Positions 1 to 6,595 of a DNA stretch of 13,090 nucleotides are shown here, one piece after another. Position numbers and translations under genes: made by a program. The stretch comes from Desulfocurvus sp. Lineage in GTDB: Bacteria; Desulfobacterota; Desulfovibrionia; Desulfovibrionales; Desulfovibrionaceae. Every line of letters starts with the position of its first letter. The stretch's first letter is position 1. Below the pieces are notes generated by a model, which was given only the letters and a program-made list of their open reading frames with translations, made no database searches and had not been told where the DNA came from. The stretch lies in NCBI RefSeq assembly GCF_023230885.1, contig NZ_JALNWM010000085.1, forward strand, positions 1-13,090, written 5' to 3'.

Positions 1-66
1 CGTACCGGGCAGGCGGCGGGCCCGACGCCGGTGCCGCGCCCTGGGGATGGCGCCAGGATTCGCCAC

Positions 67-98
67 AAAAAGGCATTCAATCCGGATTGTCATGCGCC
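67..98 (-). terminator. Candidate intrinsic terminator after the LPP20-like gene
   Basis: Read on the minus strand, the sequence holds a 12-base perfect palindrome (CAATCCGGATTG, 78-89). It is flanked by short arms that also pair (ATGCC at 72-76 with bulged GGCGCAT at 92-98) and is followed directly by five T residues (minus-strand reading of 67-71). The hairpin-plus-T arrangement lies about 36-67 bases beyond the stop codon of the minus-strand gene ending at 134. The stem is short and bulged, so it may be weak. The palindrome could instead be an operator for a gene left of the window. Confidence 0.4.
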
Positions 99-117
99 CG
101 GAGTTCAACCGTGGGCC

Positions 118-134
118 ACGGGCGCGGCGCCCGT
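118..134. repeat. 7-bp inverted repeat at the stop codon of the LPP20-like gene
   Basis: ACGGGCG (118-124) and CGCCCGT (128-134) pair perfectly around a 3-base loop. The right arm overlaps the last base of the stop codon of the minus-strand gene. There is no T-tract next to it, so this is not a canonical intrinsic terminator. It may protect the mRNA 3' end, or it may simply reflect the high GC content. Confidence 0.35.
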
Positions 135-1207
135 CAGTTCAGGATGATCACCACCCGGCCCTGGCCCAGCAGCCGGGCGGCCTCGGGCAGGGCCGCCAGC
201 CGGGCTGCGGACTCGTCGTCCAGGACCAGATCCGTTCGCCCGGGGCCCGAGGCCGCGCGGGCCGTGAGCGGCAAGGGGGCGGGGCCCACCCTGCGGTGGC
301 TCCCGGCGGTTTCCGCGTCGCGGACGTAGACGGCCATGCCCGTGCCCACGGCCAGCTCGCGGCCGACCCAGGCCGGCCCGTACAGCTCGCGGCCCTGGCG
401 GTCCAGCAGGCGGGGCAGCAGGGCCGGATGGGCCCCCAGGCCCCGGGCGTCGACCACAACGCCCGTGCGCGGCGCGGGCGCGGGCGCCGCGGGCGCGCCA
501 AGCCCGGAATCCAGCGCGGGGACCGGCCCCGGGGCCGGGGCGGCGGGAGCCGGGGCCGCAGGCGGCGCCGGGACCGGGGCCCCCCCGCGCCCGCCGAAGC
601 GCCCGGTCGGAGGCAGCACGGCATCGGCCAGGGCTCCGCGCAGGCTGAGCTCCACGGCGACCACCACCGGCCCCCCGGCCAGGGGCGCGGCCTCCAGCAG
701 GCGGGAATTCTGCACCAGCCCGCGCACCCGCGCGGCGAGGCGCGCGTCGGCGTCCATGGCCGAGCAGACCGTGGACGAGGCATCGATCTGCATGGCACAC
801 AGCAGGCCGAACAGGCCGCGCCGCGCGGCCACGGCGGCCACGCGGCGGGCCAGGGCCGGGGCCTGTCCGTCCAGGCCCGGGCCCTGAGGGGCGGCGCCCT
901 GGGCCCGGGCGGTGACCAGCCCGGCCTCCCAGTCCAGCACCCCGGCGGGCGAAAGCTCCCGGTAGGGCCCGAGGGGGGCCGCAGGCTGGGCCGCGGACGC
1001 CCCCCCCGGCACGGCCAGCCCCGGCGCCAGGGGCGCGGAAGGCGCGGCGTCGGGAGCCGGGGCGCCAGGCGCGGCCGATGTGGCCGGGGCGGCGTCGAAG
1101 GCCGGGGCGCCAGGCGCGGCGGTGGCGGGCGGAAAATCCTGGGCGGCGGTCGCGGCCGGGGCCAGAACCAGGGCGCAGGCCAGAAGAATTCTCGCGGCGG
1201 GATGCAT
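134..1207 (-). CDS. Secreted LPP20-like periplasmic protein with Ala/Pro-rich linkers
   Basis: This encodes 357 residues. The start was chosen at the ATG that gives a classical signal peptide (HPAARILLACALVLAPAATAA, cleavage likely after residue 22); an AAGGAG ribosome site (1215-1220) lies 7 bases upstream. A longer upstream reading frame has no such support. After an Ala/Pro-rich segment (about 23-80, with a 15-residue repeat at 31-60) comes an LPP20-like domain (about 83-200, around LDWEAGLVTARAQG). A second Ala/Pro linker (about 210-247) precedes a C-terminal domain (248-357) starting GVVVDARGLG, as seen in outer-envelope proteins of sulfate reducers. The function of this family is unclear; envelope or flagellum-associated roles are known for LPP20 relatives. 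LLAC near the N terminus resembles a lipobox but sits too early, so a lipoprotein is less likely. It is transcribed away from the antiporter gene. Confidence 0.75.
   Translation of the reverse strand: MHPAARILLACALVLAPAATAAQDFPPATAAPGAPAFDAAPATSAAPGAPAPDAAPSAPLAPGLAVPGGASAAQPAAPLGPYRELSPAGVLDWEAGLVTARAQGAAPQGPGLDGQAPALARRVAAVAARRGLFGLLCAMQIDASSTVCSAMDADARLAARVRGLVQNSRLLEAAPLAGGPVVVAVELSLRGALADAVLPPTGRFGGRGGAPVPAPPAAPAPAAPAPGPVPALDSGLGAPAAPAPAPRTGVVVDARGLGAHPALLPRLLDRQGRELYGPAWVGRELAVGTGMAVYVRDAETAGSHRRVGPAPLPLTARAASGPGRTDLVLDDESAARLAALPEAARLLGQGRVVIILN
1044..1120. repeat. 45-base direct repeat inside the LPP20-like gene
   Basis: Bases 1044-1075 recur at 1089-1120 with 29 of 32 identical, including an exact 20-base core (1056-1075 and 1101-1120). 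The 45-base period equals 15 codons. It encodes two adjacent copies of a segment beginning APGAPxxDAAP (residues 31-45 and 46-60) just after the signal peptide. This looks like a recent in-frame duplication in a low-complexity linker, a region likely to vary in copy number among strains. Confidence 0.7.
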
Positions 1208-1353
1208 GGCGGTGCTCCTTGCGGGTGGCGGTGGCGCCGGGCCGGAGGGCCGGACGCGCGGCCCTGTTTTGGCAACGATTCCGCGCAAGCGCAAGCACAA
1301 CCCGCGCGCCCGGGCGCAATCCCGCCCGCCGGGGCTTGCCTCCGGGCGCGGAA

Positions 1354-1370
1354 CGGCCCATCATGGGCCG
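1354..1370. promoter_or_regulatory. 17-base perfect dyad upstream of the antiporter gene
   Basis: CGGCCCAT (1354-1361) and ATGGGCCG (1363-1370) form an exact inverted repeat around one central C. It lies 25 bases before the antiporter ATG and just upstream of its GGAGA ribosome site (1383-1387). As DNA it could be a repressor operator. As RNA it could form a six-pair stem with an AUCAU loop that affects access to the ribosome site. No regulator gene is visible nearby and no binding protein can be named. Confidence 0.4.
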
Positions 1371-1395
1371 GACCAACCATACGGAGAAACCAACG

Positions 1396-2715
1396 ATGCC
1401 CATGGACTGGATACTGCTCGCCCTGGGGCTGACCCTGCTGCTGGCGGGGGCGGAAATGCTGGTGCGCGGGGCCTCGCGTCTGGCCCTGGCCGCCGGGCTC
1501 TCGCCCCTGGTCACCGGCCTGACCGTGGTCGCCCTGGGCACCAGCGCTCCCGAGCTGTTCGTCAGCGTCGGCGCCGGGCTGGAAGGCCGCTTCGCCCTGG
1601 CGGCGGGCAACGTGCTCGGCAGCAATATCTTCAACGTGTTCTGCGTGCTGGGGGTTTCCGCCCTCATCGCGCCCCTGGCCGTGGAGCGCGAGGTGGTGCG
1701 TTTCGACGTGCCGGTGATGATCGCCGCGTCCCTGGCCTGCTGGCTGGCCCTGGCCGACGACGCCCTGGCGCCCTGGGAGTGCGCCCTGCTGCTGGCGGGC
1801 ATGGCCGTCTACACCCTGACCCTGCTGCGGCGCAGCACCCAGGGCCCGGGCAGCCTGCCCGAACTGATTCAGCAGACGGCGCCGCCCCCGCCGCGCGAGG
1901 CCAAGGGCCTGGCCCTGGCGGGGCTGATGGCCACGGGCGGCGTGGCCCTGCTCGGCCTGGGCGCCAGCACCTTCGTGGACGCGGCGGCGGCCCTGGCGGC
2001 GGGCATGGGCGTGTCCGAGGCGCTCATCGGCTCCACCGTGGCCGCCGCGGGCACCTCCCTGCCCGAGCTGGCGACCTCGGCCCTGGCGGCCTTCAGGGGC
2101 GAGCGCGACCTGGCCGTGGGCAACGTGGTGGGCAGCAACCTGTTCAACCTCCTGGTGGTGCTGGCGGCCGCAGGGCTGGTTTCGCCCGCAGGCACCGCCG
2201 CGCTGCCGCCCCAGGCGACCTTCGACCTGCCGGTCATGGCGGCGGCGGCCCTGCTGTGCCTGCCGGTATTCGTCACCGGGGCGACCATCTCCCGGGGCGA
2301 GGGGTTGCTGTTCGTCGCCTACTTCGCGGCCTACCTGGCCGTCCGGGTGGCCATAGACCTCGGCCTGGGCTGGGGGCTGGCCGTGCAGGCCCGGGCCCTG
2401 CCGGTGGTTCTCTCGGCCACGGGGCTGGTCTATGCCGTGGCCCTCTGGCGCTGCCGGGGCTCGCTGTGCGGGCTGGGCGACGACACGCGCCGGGCCCTGC
2501 GCCGGGTGGTCGTGCTGGCGGCGGGGCTGGTGGTGATCCTGGCGGGAGCGGTCATGCTGGTCACCCCCGGGCCGGGGCTGGCGGCCATCGCCCTGGGGCT
2601 GGTCATCCTGGCCAGCGAGTTCCCCTGGGCCCGGGCCCTGCTGGAGCGCCTGAAGGCGCGCTTCGCCGGGCTGGCCGAACAGCTCAGGGCCCGCAAGGGC
2701 CCCCGGCGGCCCTGA
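1396..2715 (+). CDS. Na+/Ca2+-exchanger-family antiporter with C-terminal PGPGW domain
   Basis: This encodes 439 residues and is an inner-membrane cation/proton or sodium/calcium antiporter of the CaCA (YrbG-like) family. Two inverted exchanger repeats are visible. The first has GTSAPE (48-53) and GNVLGSNIFN (71-80); the second has GTSLPE (219-224) and GNVVGSNLFN (242-251). The acidic residues of GTSxPE normally bind the cation, and both are intact. A short loop (about 145-170, Pro-rich) separates the halves. Typical relatives end near residue 320-330. Here about 110 residues follow, including a hydrophobic segment (about 335-350) and a PGPGW-type membrane domain (about 367-420, with TPGPGL and SEFPWAR), ending in a basic tail. 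The start ATG has a GGAGA site 8 bases upstream. It is transcribed divergently from the LPP20-like gene and convergently with miaA. Ion specificity cannot be read from the sequence. Confidence 0.9.
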   Translation: MPMDWILLALGLTLLLAGAEMLVRGASRLALAAGLSPLVTGLTVVALGTSAPELFVSVGAGLEGRFALAAGNVLGSNIFNVFCVLGVSALIAPLAVEREVVRFDVPVMIAASLACWLALADDALAPWECALLLAGMAVYTLTLLRRSTQGPGSLPELIQQTAPPPPREAKGLALAGLMATGGVALLGLGASTFVDAAAALAAGMGVSEALIGSTVAAAGTSLPELATSALAAFRGERDLAVGNVVGSNLFNLLVVLAAAGLVSPAGTAALPPQATFDLPVMAAAALLCLPVFVTGATISRGEGLLFVAYFAAYLAVRVAIDLGLGWGLAVQARALPVVLSATGLVYAVALWRCRGSLCGLGDDTRRALRRVVVLAAGLVVILAGAVMLVTPGPGLAAIALGLVILASEFPWARALLERLKARFAGLAEQLRARKGPRRP

Positions 2716-2818
2716 AGCGGCCCTGAGGAGGCCGGACGCGCGCGGCCGCGCCCGCAGGGAGCCAACCTGCCGCAACTCCAGCATGTTTAAATTAAGCCAG
2801 GGATTGTCGAGACTTTCT

Positions 2819-2850
2819 TGAGCCCCCCGGGCAGCGCCCGCCGGGGCTCA
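2819..2850. terminator. Hairpin between the convergent antiporter and miaA genes
   Basis: TGAGCCCC (2819-2826) and GGGGCTCA (2843-2850) pair perfectly, with an inner GGGC/GCCC stem (2829-2832 with 2836-2839). The right arm includes the miaA stop codon. The position, between two converging genes, fits a bidirectional transcription end. Neither strand has a clear T-tract after the stem, so intrinsic termination is uncertain. An AT-rich patch (2786-2795) lies nearby. Confidence 0.45.
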
Positions 2851-3762
2851 GGAGTCCAGGAAACGGCGCGCGGCGTCGATCATGGCCGCGTGCTTCCCGG
2901 GGCGATGCCAGCGGATGTCCCGGTCGGCCCGGAACCAGGTCAGCTGGCGTTTGGCGTAGGCGCGGGTGTTGGCGGCCCAAAGGCGCACGCATTCGTCCAG
3001 ATCCATCTCGCCGCGCAGGTGGGCCAGGCATTCGGCGCAGCCGATGCCCGTCCAGCCCGGAGCCGCCGGGTCGGCGTTCACGGCCAGGGCCGCCCGGGCC
3101 TCGTCCAGGGCCCCGGCTTCGAGCATGAGCCCGATGCGCCGTACGAGCAGCGGCGTCAATTCCTCCAGGTCCAGCCCGACCCCGAGCTTGAGCACGCGCA
3201 GGTCGCGCGGGGGCGGGGTCAGGGCCTGCCACGCCGACAGGGGCCGCCCCGAGGCCAGGAAGACCTCCACCCCGCGCATGACGCGCTGGCTGTCGTTGGG
3301 GTGCAGGCGCGCGGCCAGGGCCGGGTCCATGCCCGCGAGGTCGGCGTGCAGGGCCGGGGCGCCGCGCCGGGCGCAGTCCTCGCGCACGGACCGGCGCACG
3401 TCCTCGGGGATGTCGGGGATGGGCGCCATGGGTTGCAGCAGCCAGCGCAGGTACAGCCCCGTGCCGCCCACCAGGATGGGCACCCGCCCCCGCCCGCGCA
3501 CCCCGGCCACCGTTTCCAGGGCCAAATCGGCATAGGCGGCGGCGGTCATGGTCTGGGTCAGCCCCAGCAGGCCGTAGAGCAGGTGCGGGCAGCGGGCGCG
3601 CTCCTGCGGGCTGGGCTGGGCGGTGATGACGGGGAAGTCGGCGTAGAGCTGGCGCGAGTCGAAGTTGACCACCTCGCCGCCCAGGGCCTCGGCCAGGGCG
3701 ATGCCCGCCCCGGTCTTGCCCGCGCCCGTGGGGCCGGGCACGCAGATCAGCGCGGCGGTCAT
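2848..3762 (-). CDS. miaA: tRNA dimethylallyltransferase MiaA
   Basis: This encodes 304 residues, close to the usual MiaA length of about 300-310. The enzyme transfers a dimethylallyl group to adenosine 37 of tRNAs reading UNN codons, giving i6A, which stabilises codon pairing. Visible motifs are the P-loop GPTGAGKT (10-17), DSRQLY (35-40, binding the target adenosine), GGTGLYL (99-105) and HPNDSQRVMRGVEV (154-167). The C-terminal part (TRAYAKRQLTWFR) is also typical. The start was chosen because the ATG overlaps the coaD stop as ATGA, so translation is probably coupled. It is the last gene of the four-gene minus-strand operon and ends in a hairpin shared with the convergent antiporter gene. 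Confidence 0.95.
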   Translation of the reverse strand: MTAALICVPGPTGAGKTGAGIALAEALGGEVVNFDSRQLYADFPVITAQPSPQERARCPHLLYGLLGLTQTMTAAAYADLALETVAGVRGRGRVPILVGGTGLYLRWLLQPMAPIPDIPEDVRRSVREDCARRGAPALHADLAGMDPALAARLHPNDSQRVMRGVEVFLASGRPLSAWQALTPPPRDLRVLKLGVGLDLEELTPLLVRRIGLMLEAGALDEARAALAVNADPAAPGWTGIGCAECLAHLRGEMDLDECVRLWAANTRAYAKRQLTWFRADRDIRWHRPGKHAAMIDAARRFLDS

Positions 3763-4289
3763 GAGGGCTGTTCGTTCTCCCGGCGGCGCCGCTCCAGGGC
3801 GGCGAACTTCTTGTAGACCTCGGGCACCAGGACGTTGGGCACCAGGCCCTGGATGTTGCCGCCGTGGCGCGCGGCCTCCTTGATGATGGAGGAGCTGATG
3901 TACATCCACTTGTAGTCGGTCATCAGGAAGACGGTTTCGATGTCGCGGTGCAGGCGGCGGTTCATGAGCGCGAGCTGGAATTCGTATTCGAAATCGGACA
4001 CCGCGCGCATCCCGCGCAGCACTGCCCCGGCGCCCCGGCGCGAGACATAGTCCACCAGCAGGCCGGTGAAGCTGTCCACCTGCACCCGGGGTTCGTCCTT
4101 GAAGACCTCGCGGATCATGCGCACCCGTTCGTCGAGGGTGAACAGCGGGGTCTTGCCCGAATCGCGGGCCACGGCCACGACCACGGTCTGGAACAGCTTG
4201 AGCCCCCGGCGCACGATGGAGACGTGCCCGTTGGTCAACGGATCGAAGCTGCCGGGATAGACCGCCGTCACGCAGCAGAGTTTGTCCAT
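3759..4289 (-). CDS. coaD: Phosphopantetheine adenylyltransferase CoaD
   Basis: This encodes 176 residues; the family is usually about 160, and the extra length is a charged C-terminal tail (ERRRRENEQPS). CoaD joins ATP and 4'-phosphopantetheine to dephospho-CoA, the penultimate step of coenzyme A synthesis in the cytosol. The nucleotidyltransferase signature is clear: YPGSFDPLTNGH (11-22, containing the FDP and GH motifs), a phosphopantetheine-binding stretch with LRGMRAVSDFEYE (91-103), and the ISSSIIKE segment (131-138). An AAGGA site (4297-4301) lies 7 bases before the ATG. The start lies 22 bases inside the rsmD reading frame, and the stop overlaps the miaA start, so the three genes form one coupled transcript. 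Confidence 0.96.
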   Translation of the reverse strand: MDKLCCVTAVYPGSFDPLTNGHVSIVRRGLKLFQTVVVAVARDSGKTPLFTLDERVRMIREVFKDEPRVQVDSFTGLLVDYVSRRGAGAVLRGMRAVSDFEYEFQLALMNRRLHRDIETVFLMTDYKWMYISSSIIKEAARHGGNIQGLVPNVLVPEVYKKFAALERRRRENEQPS

Positions 4290-4837
4290 GCCAGAATCCT
4301 TGTCTGCCCGTATGTTTTATCGGCGAGGGGGGCCAGCGACGGGTGCGCCGCCCCGGGATCGAGCTCCAGCCGGGCCTCGACCTCGGCCAGGACCACGGCC
4401 TGCGGGGCGACCCAACCGCAGGCCAGGGCCAGCTCCAGGGCGGGCAGCAGCAGGCCCTGGCCGTAAGGCGGGTCGACGAACAGCACATCGAAAGGCGCGT
4501 CGGGGCGCCCCTTGAGCAGCGCGAACAGGTCCGCGGCATGCACCCGGGCGCGGTCCGCGCCGAGCCCCAGGTCCTTCAGCGTGCCCTGGATGGCCGCCGC
4601 GGCCTTGCGGTTCTTTTCCACGAAGGCGGCGAAGGCCGCCCCGCGCGACAGGGCCTCCAGGGCCAGGCTGCCCGTGCCGGCGAACAGGTCGAGCACGCGA
4701 AGCCCCGGCCAGCGCACGCCCCGGGCTTCGAGCATGGAGAACACCGCCTGGCGGACCTTGGAGGTCGCCGGGCGGTATCCCGGGCCGCAGACCGAGCGGA
4801 TCTCGCGCCCTCCGAACTGGCCGCTGACAAGCCGCAT
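4268..4837 (-). CDS. rsmD: 16S rRNA (guanine(966)-N(2))-methyltransferase RsmD
   Basis: This encodes 189 residues, normal for RsmD. The enzyme methylates N2 of G966 in 16S rRNA in the assembled 30S subunit, using S-adenosylmethionine. The N terminus has the family pattern MRLVSGQFGGREI and the conserved RPATSKVRQAVFSML (22-36). The SAM-binding motif is LDLFAGTGSLALEALSRGA (49-67), and the catalytic motif for N2-guanine methylation is DPPY (122-125). The ATG shares one base with the stop of the upstream MBL gene (TGATG), and the 3' end overlaps coaD by 22 bases. rsmD next to coaD is a widespread arrangement in bacteria, which supports both assignments. Confidence 0.95.
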   Translation of the reverse strand: MRLVSGQFGGREIRSVCGPGYRPATSKVRQAVFSMLEARGVRWPGLRVLDLFAGTGSLALEALSRGAAFAAFVEKNRKAAAAIQGTLKDLGLGADRARVHAADLFALLKGRPDAPFDVLFVDPPYGQGLLLPALELALACGWVAPQAVVLAEVEARLELDPGAAHPSLAPLADKTYGQTRILAWTNSAA

Positions 4838-6444
4838 CACGCCTCGGAGACCAGGGTCATCAGGTTCTTGTTGATTTCGAGCAGCCTGTCGCGCAGCTCG
4901 GTCTGGTCCAGCCAGGGCCGGCTTTCGATGGCCTCCAGGCGCTGGCGCAGGTTGGCCAGCTGGCCTTCGGTCTGGCCGAGCAGGAAGCCCCAGTCGATGC
5001 GCGGGGTGGCGGCCTCCTTGTCCACCACGGCCTCCAGGGGCTGGCCGGGGGTCATGGTGCAGACTTCCAGGTAGTCCGGGATGTGCACCTCCAGCCCGAA
5101 GCGGTCGCGGATGAGCCGGGCCAGGGTGCGCTGCTTCAGCAGCTCGCCGTGAACCAGGAAGACCTTCATCTTGCGCGAGGTGAAATGCGTGAGCCAGGCC
5201 AGGATCTCGCTTTGCCCGGCGTGGGCCGAGAAGCCGCCGATGGTGAACACCCGGGCCTTGACGGCGATGTCCTCGCCGAACAGGCGGATGCTCTGGGCGC
5301 CGTCCACGATCTTGCGGCCCGGGGTGCCCCGGCCCTGGTACCCCACGAAAACCACCGCCGCCCCGGGGCGCCAGAGGTTGTGGCGCAGATGGTGCTTGAT
5401 GCGCCCCGCGTTGCACATGCCGCTGGCGGAGATGACGATGGCCGGGCCCGTGGCGGCGTTGATGGCCTGGGAGTCGGCGGTGGACAGGGTGAATTTGAGG
5501 TTGGGCAGCTTGAGGGGATCGTTGCCGTTCTGGATCAGCTCCGTTGTCTGGTGATCAAAATATTTCGGGTGCTTGCGGAAGACTTCCGTGGCCCGGATGG
5601 CCATGGGGCTGTCCACATAGACGGGCATGTCGGCGGGCAGGCGGCCCTCCATGCGCAGCAGGTTCAGGCTGTAGAGCACCTCCTGGGTGCGCTCCACGGC
5701 GAAGGCCGGGATGATGACCTTCTCCTTGTTGCCGTAGGCGTAGGCGATGGCCTGGGCCAGCTCGTCGCGGCTGGTGGACTCGTCCTTGTGGTCGCGGTCG
5801 CCGTAGGTGGATTCGATGAACAGGTAGTCGGCGTCCTTGATGATGGCCGGGTCCTGGAGCAGGAGCTGGTCGGGGCGGCCCAGGTCGCCGGAGAACACGG
5901 CCTTGAAGCCGCCGCCGTTCTCCTTGACGCACAGCTCGATGAAGGCCGAGCCCAGGATGTGCCCGGCGTCGCGGTAGTTCACGGTCATGCCCGGGAAGGG
6001 CTCGAAGGCCGTGTCGTATTCCACGGTGCGGATGAGGTCCATGACCCGCCGGGCGTCGGCCACGGTGTACAGCGGCGTGGTCAGCTCCTTGCCGTAGCGC
6101 TGGCGCTTGCGGTTGCGCCATTCGGCCTCCATCTCCTGGATGTGGGCGCTGTCCTCGAGCATGATCTCCAGCAGGTCGCGCGTGGGCGGCGTGCAGTAGA
6201 TGGCCCCGGAGAAGCCCTCCTTGACCATGCGCGGCAGCAGGCCGGAATGGTCGATGTGCGCGTGGGTGATGAGGAAGAATTCCACTTCCTTGGGGTTGTA
6301 TTTCCAGGTGTCGTAGTTGCGCTTTTCCATCTCGGCGTTGCCCTGGTGCATGCCGCAATCCACGGCAAAGCGGTGTCCGGCGGTCTCCATCATGTGGCAG
6401 GAGCCGGTCACGGTCTGAGCGGCGCCGAGAAACTGAATCTTCAT
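4837..6444 (-). CDS. MBL-fold beta-CASP hydrolase, probable RNA-processing exonuclease
   Basis: This encodes 535 residues. It belongs to the metallo-beta-lactamase/beta-CASP group that includes CPSF73-like RNases (COG1236 type). The two-metal site is intact: HAHIDHSG (61-68), GHILGSA (161-167, third His), SGDLGRPD (185-192, bridging Asp) and the C-terminal SAHAG (406-410) and VHGE (431-434) of the RMMBL segment. The beta-CASP insertion lies about 210-400, with FIESTYGDRDH (209-219) and ISASGMCNAG (338-347). About 75 residues follow the RMMBL part, ending in a helical, possibly coiled tail (490-530). The chosen ATG has AAGGAGAA (6451-6458) 6 bases upstream; a longer frame has no such site. It leads the operon with rsmD, coaD and miaA. 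Its substrate in the cell is not proven; RNA is inferred from the family. Confidence 0.9.
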   Translation of the reverse strand: MKIQFLGAAQTVTGSCHMMETAGHRFAVDCGMHQGNAEMEKRNYDTWKYNPKEVEFFLITHAHIDHSGLLPRMVKEGFSGAIYCTPPTRDLLEIMLEDSAHIQEMEAEWRNRKRQRYGKELTTPLYTVADARRVMDLIRTVEYDTAFEPFPGMTVNYRDAGHILGSAFIELCVKENGGGFKAVFSGDLGRPDQLLLQDPAIIKDADYLFIESTYGDRDHKDESTSRDELAQAIAYAYGNKEKVIIPAFAVERTQEVLYSLNLLRMEGRLPADMPVYVDSPMAIRATEVFRKHPKYFDHQTTELIQNGNDPLKLPNLKFTLSTADSQAINAATGPAIVISASGMCNAGRIKHHLRHNLWRPGAAVVFVGYQGRGTPGRKIVDGAQSIRLFGEDIAVKARVFTIGGFSAHAGQSEILAWLTHFTSRKMKVFLVHGELLKQRTLARLIRDRFGLEVHIPDYLEVCTMTPGQPLEAVVDKEAATPRIDWGFLLGQTEGQLANLRQRLEAIESRPWLDQTELRDRLLEINKNLMTLVSEA

Positions 6445-6583
6445 GCGGGGTTCTCCTTGGATTGGGGGGCCCTGGGGCAGGATGGGCAGTTCCCTCGCCG
6501 GGAAAAACAGGCTATCAGGGCCGGGCAAGCCATTTCCTTTACCCAACGCGGACCAGTCCTGTAAAGAATCTCATGCCCGCCTC

Positions 6584-6590
6584 AAGGAGG
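6584..6590 (+). promoter_or_regulatory. Strong ribosome site deciding a GTG start
   Basis: A full AAGGAGG lies 5 bases before a GTG at 6596. It sets the start of the LOG-family gene, because the same frame stays open further upstream to 6443 without similarity to the family, and the nearby ATG at 6573 is out of frame. Confidence 0.85.
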
Positions 6591-6595
6591 GGCCC

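Noticed and set aside
1269..1284. A sigma-54-like -24/-12 promoter (TTGGCAACGATTCCGC) before the antiporter
   Set aside because: The GG and GC elements have the right 12-base spacing, but the conserved TT before GC is CC and the -24 element is imperfect. No enhancer-binding site or activator was seen.
105..2784. Long minus-strand frames covering the LPP20-like and antiporter genes
   Set aside because: They are shadows. They have low-complexity Arg/Pro/Gly/Ala composition, no family motifs, and start or stop within genes having clear domains and ribosome sites.
2786..2795. The AT-rich patch TTTAAATTAA as a promoter or attachment site
   Set aside because: It lies between two convergent genes, with no downstream gene to serve and no flanking repeats. 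It is more likely part of the transcription-end region.
6510..6566. A sigma-70 promoter on the minus strand before the MBL gene (TTTACA ... TAAAGG)
   Set aside because: The -35 box is good, but the -10 match is only three of six with an 18-base spacer. The region surely holds divergent promoters, but their positions cannot be supported.
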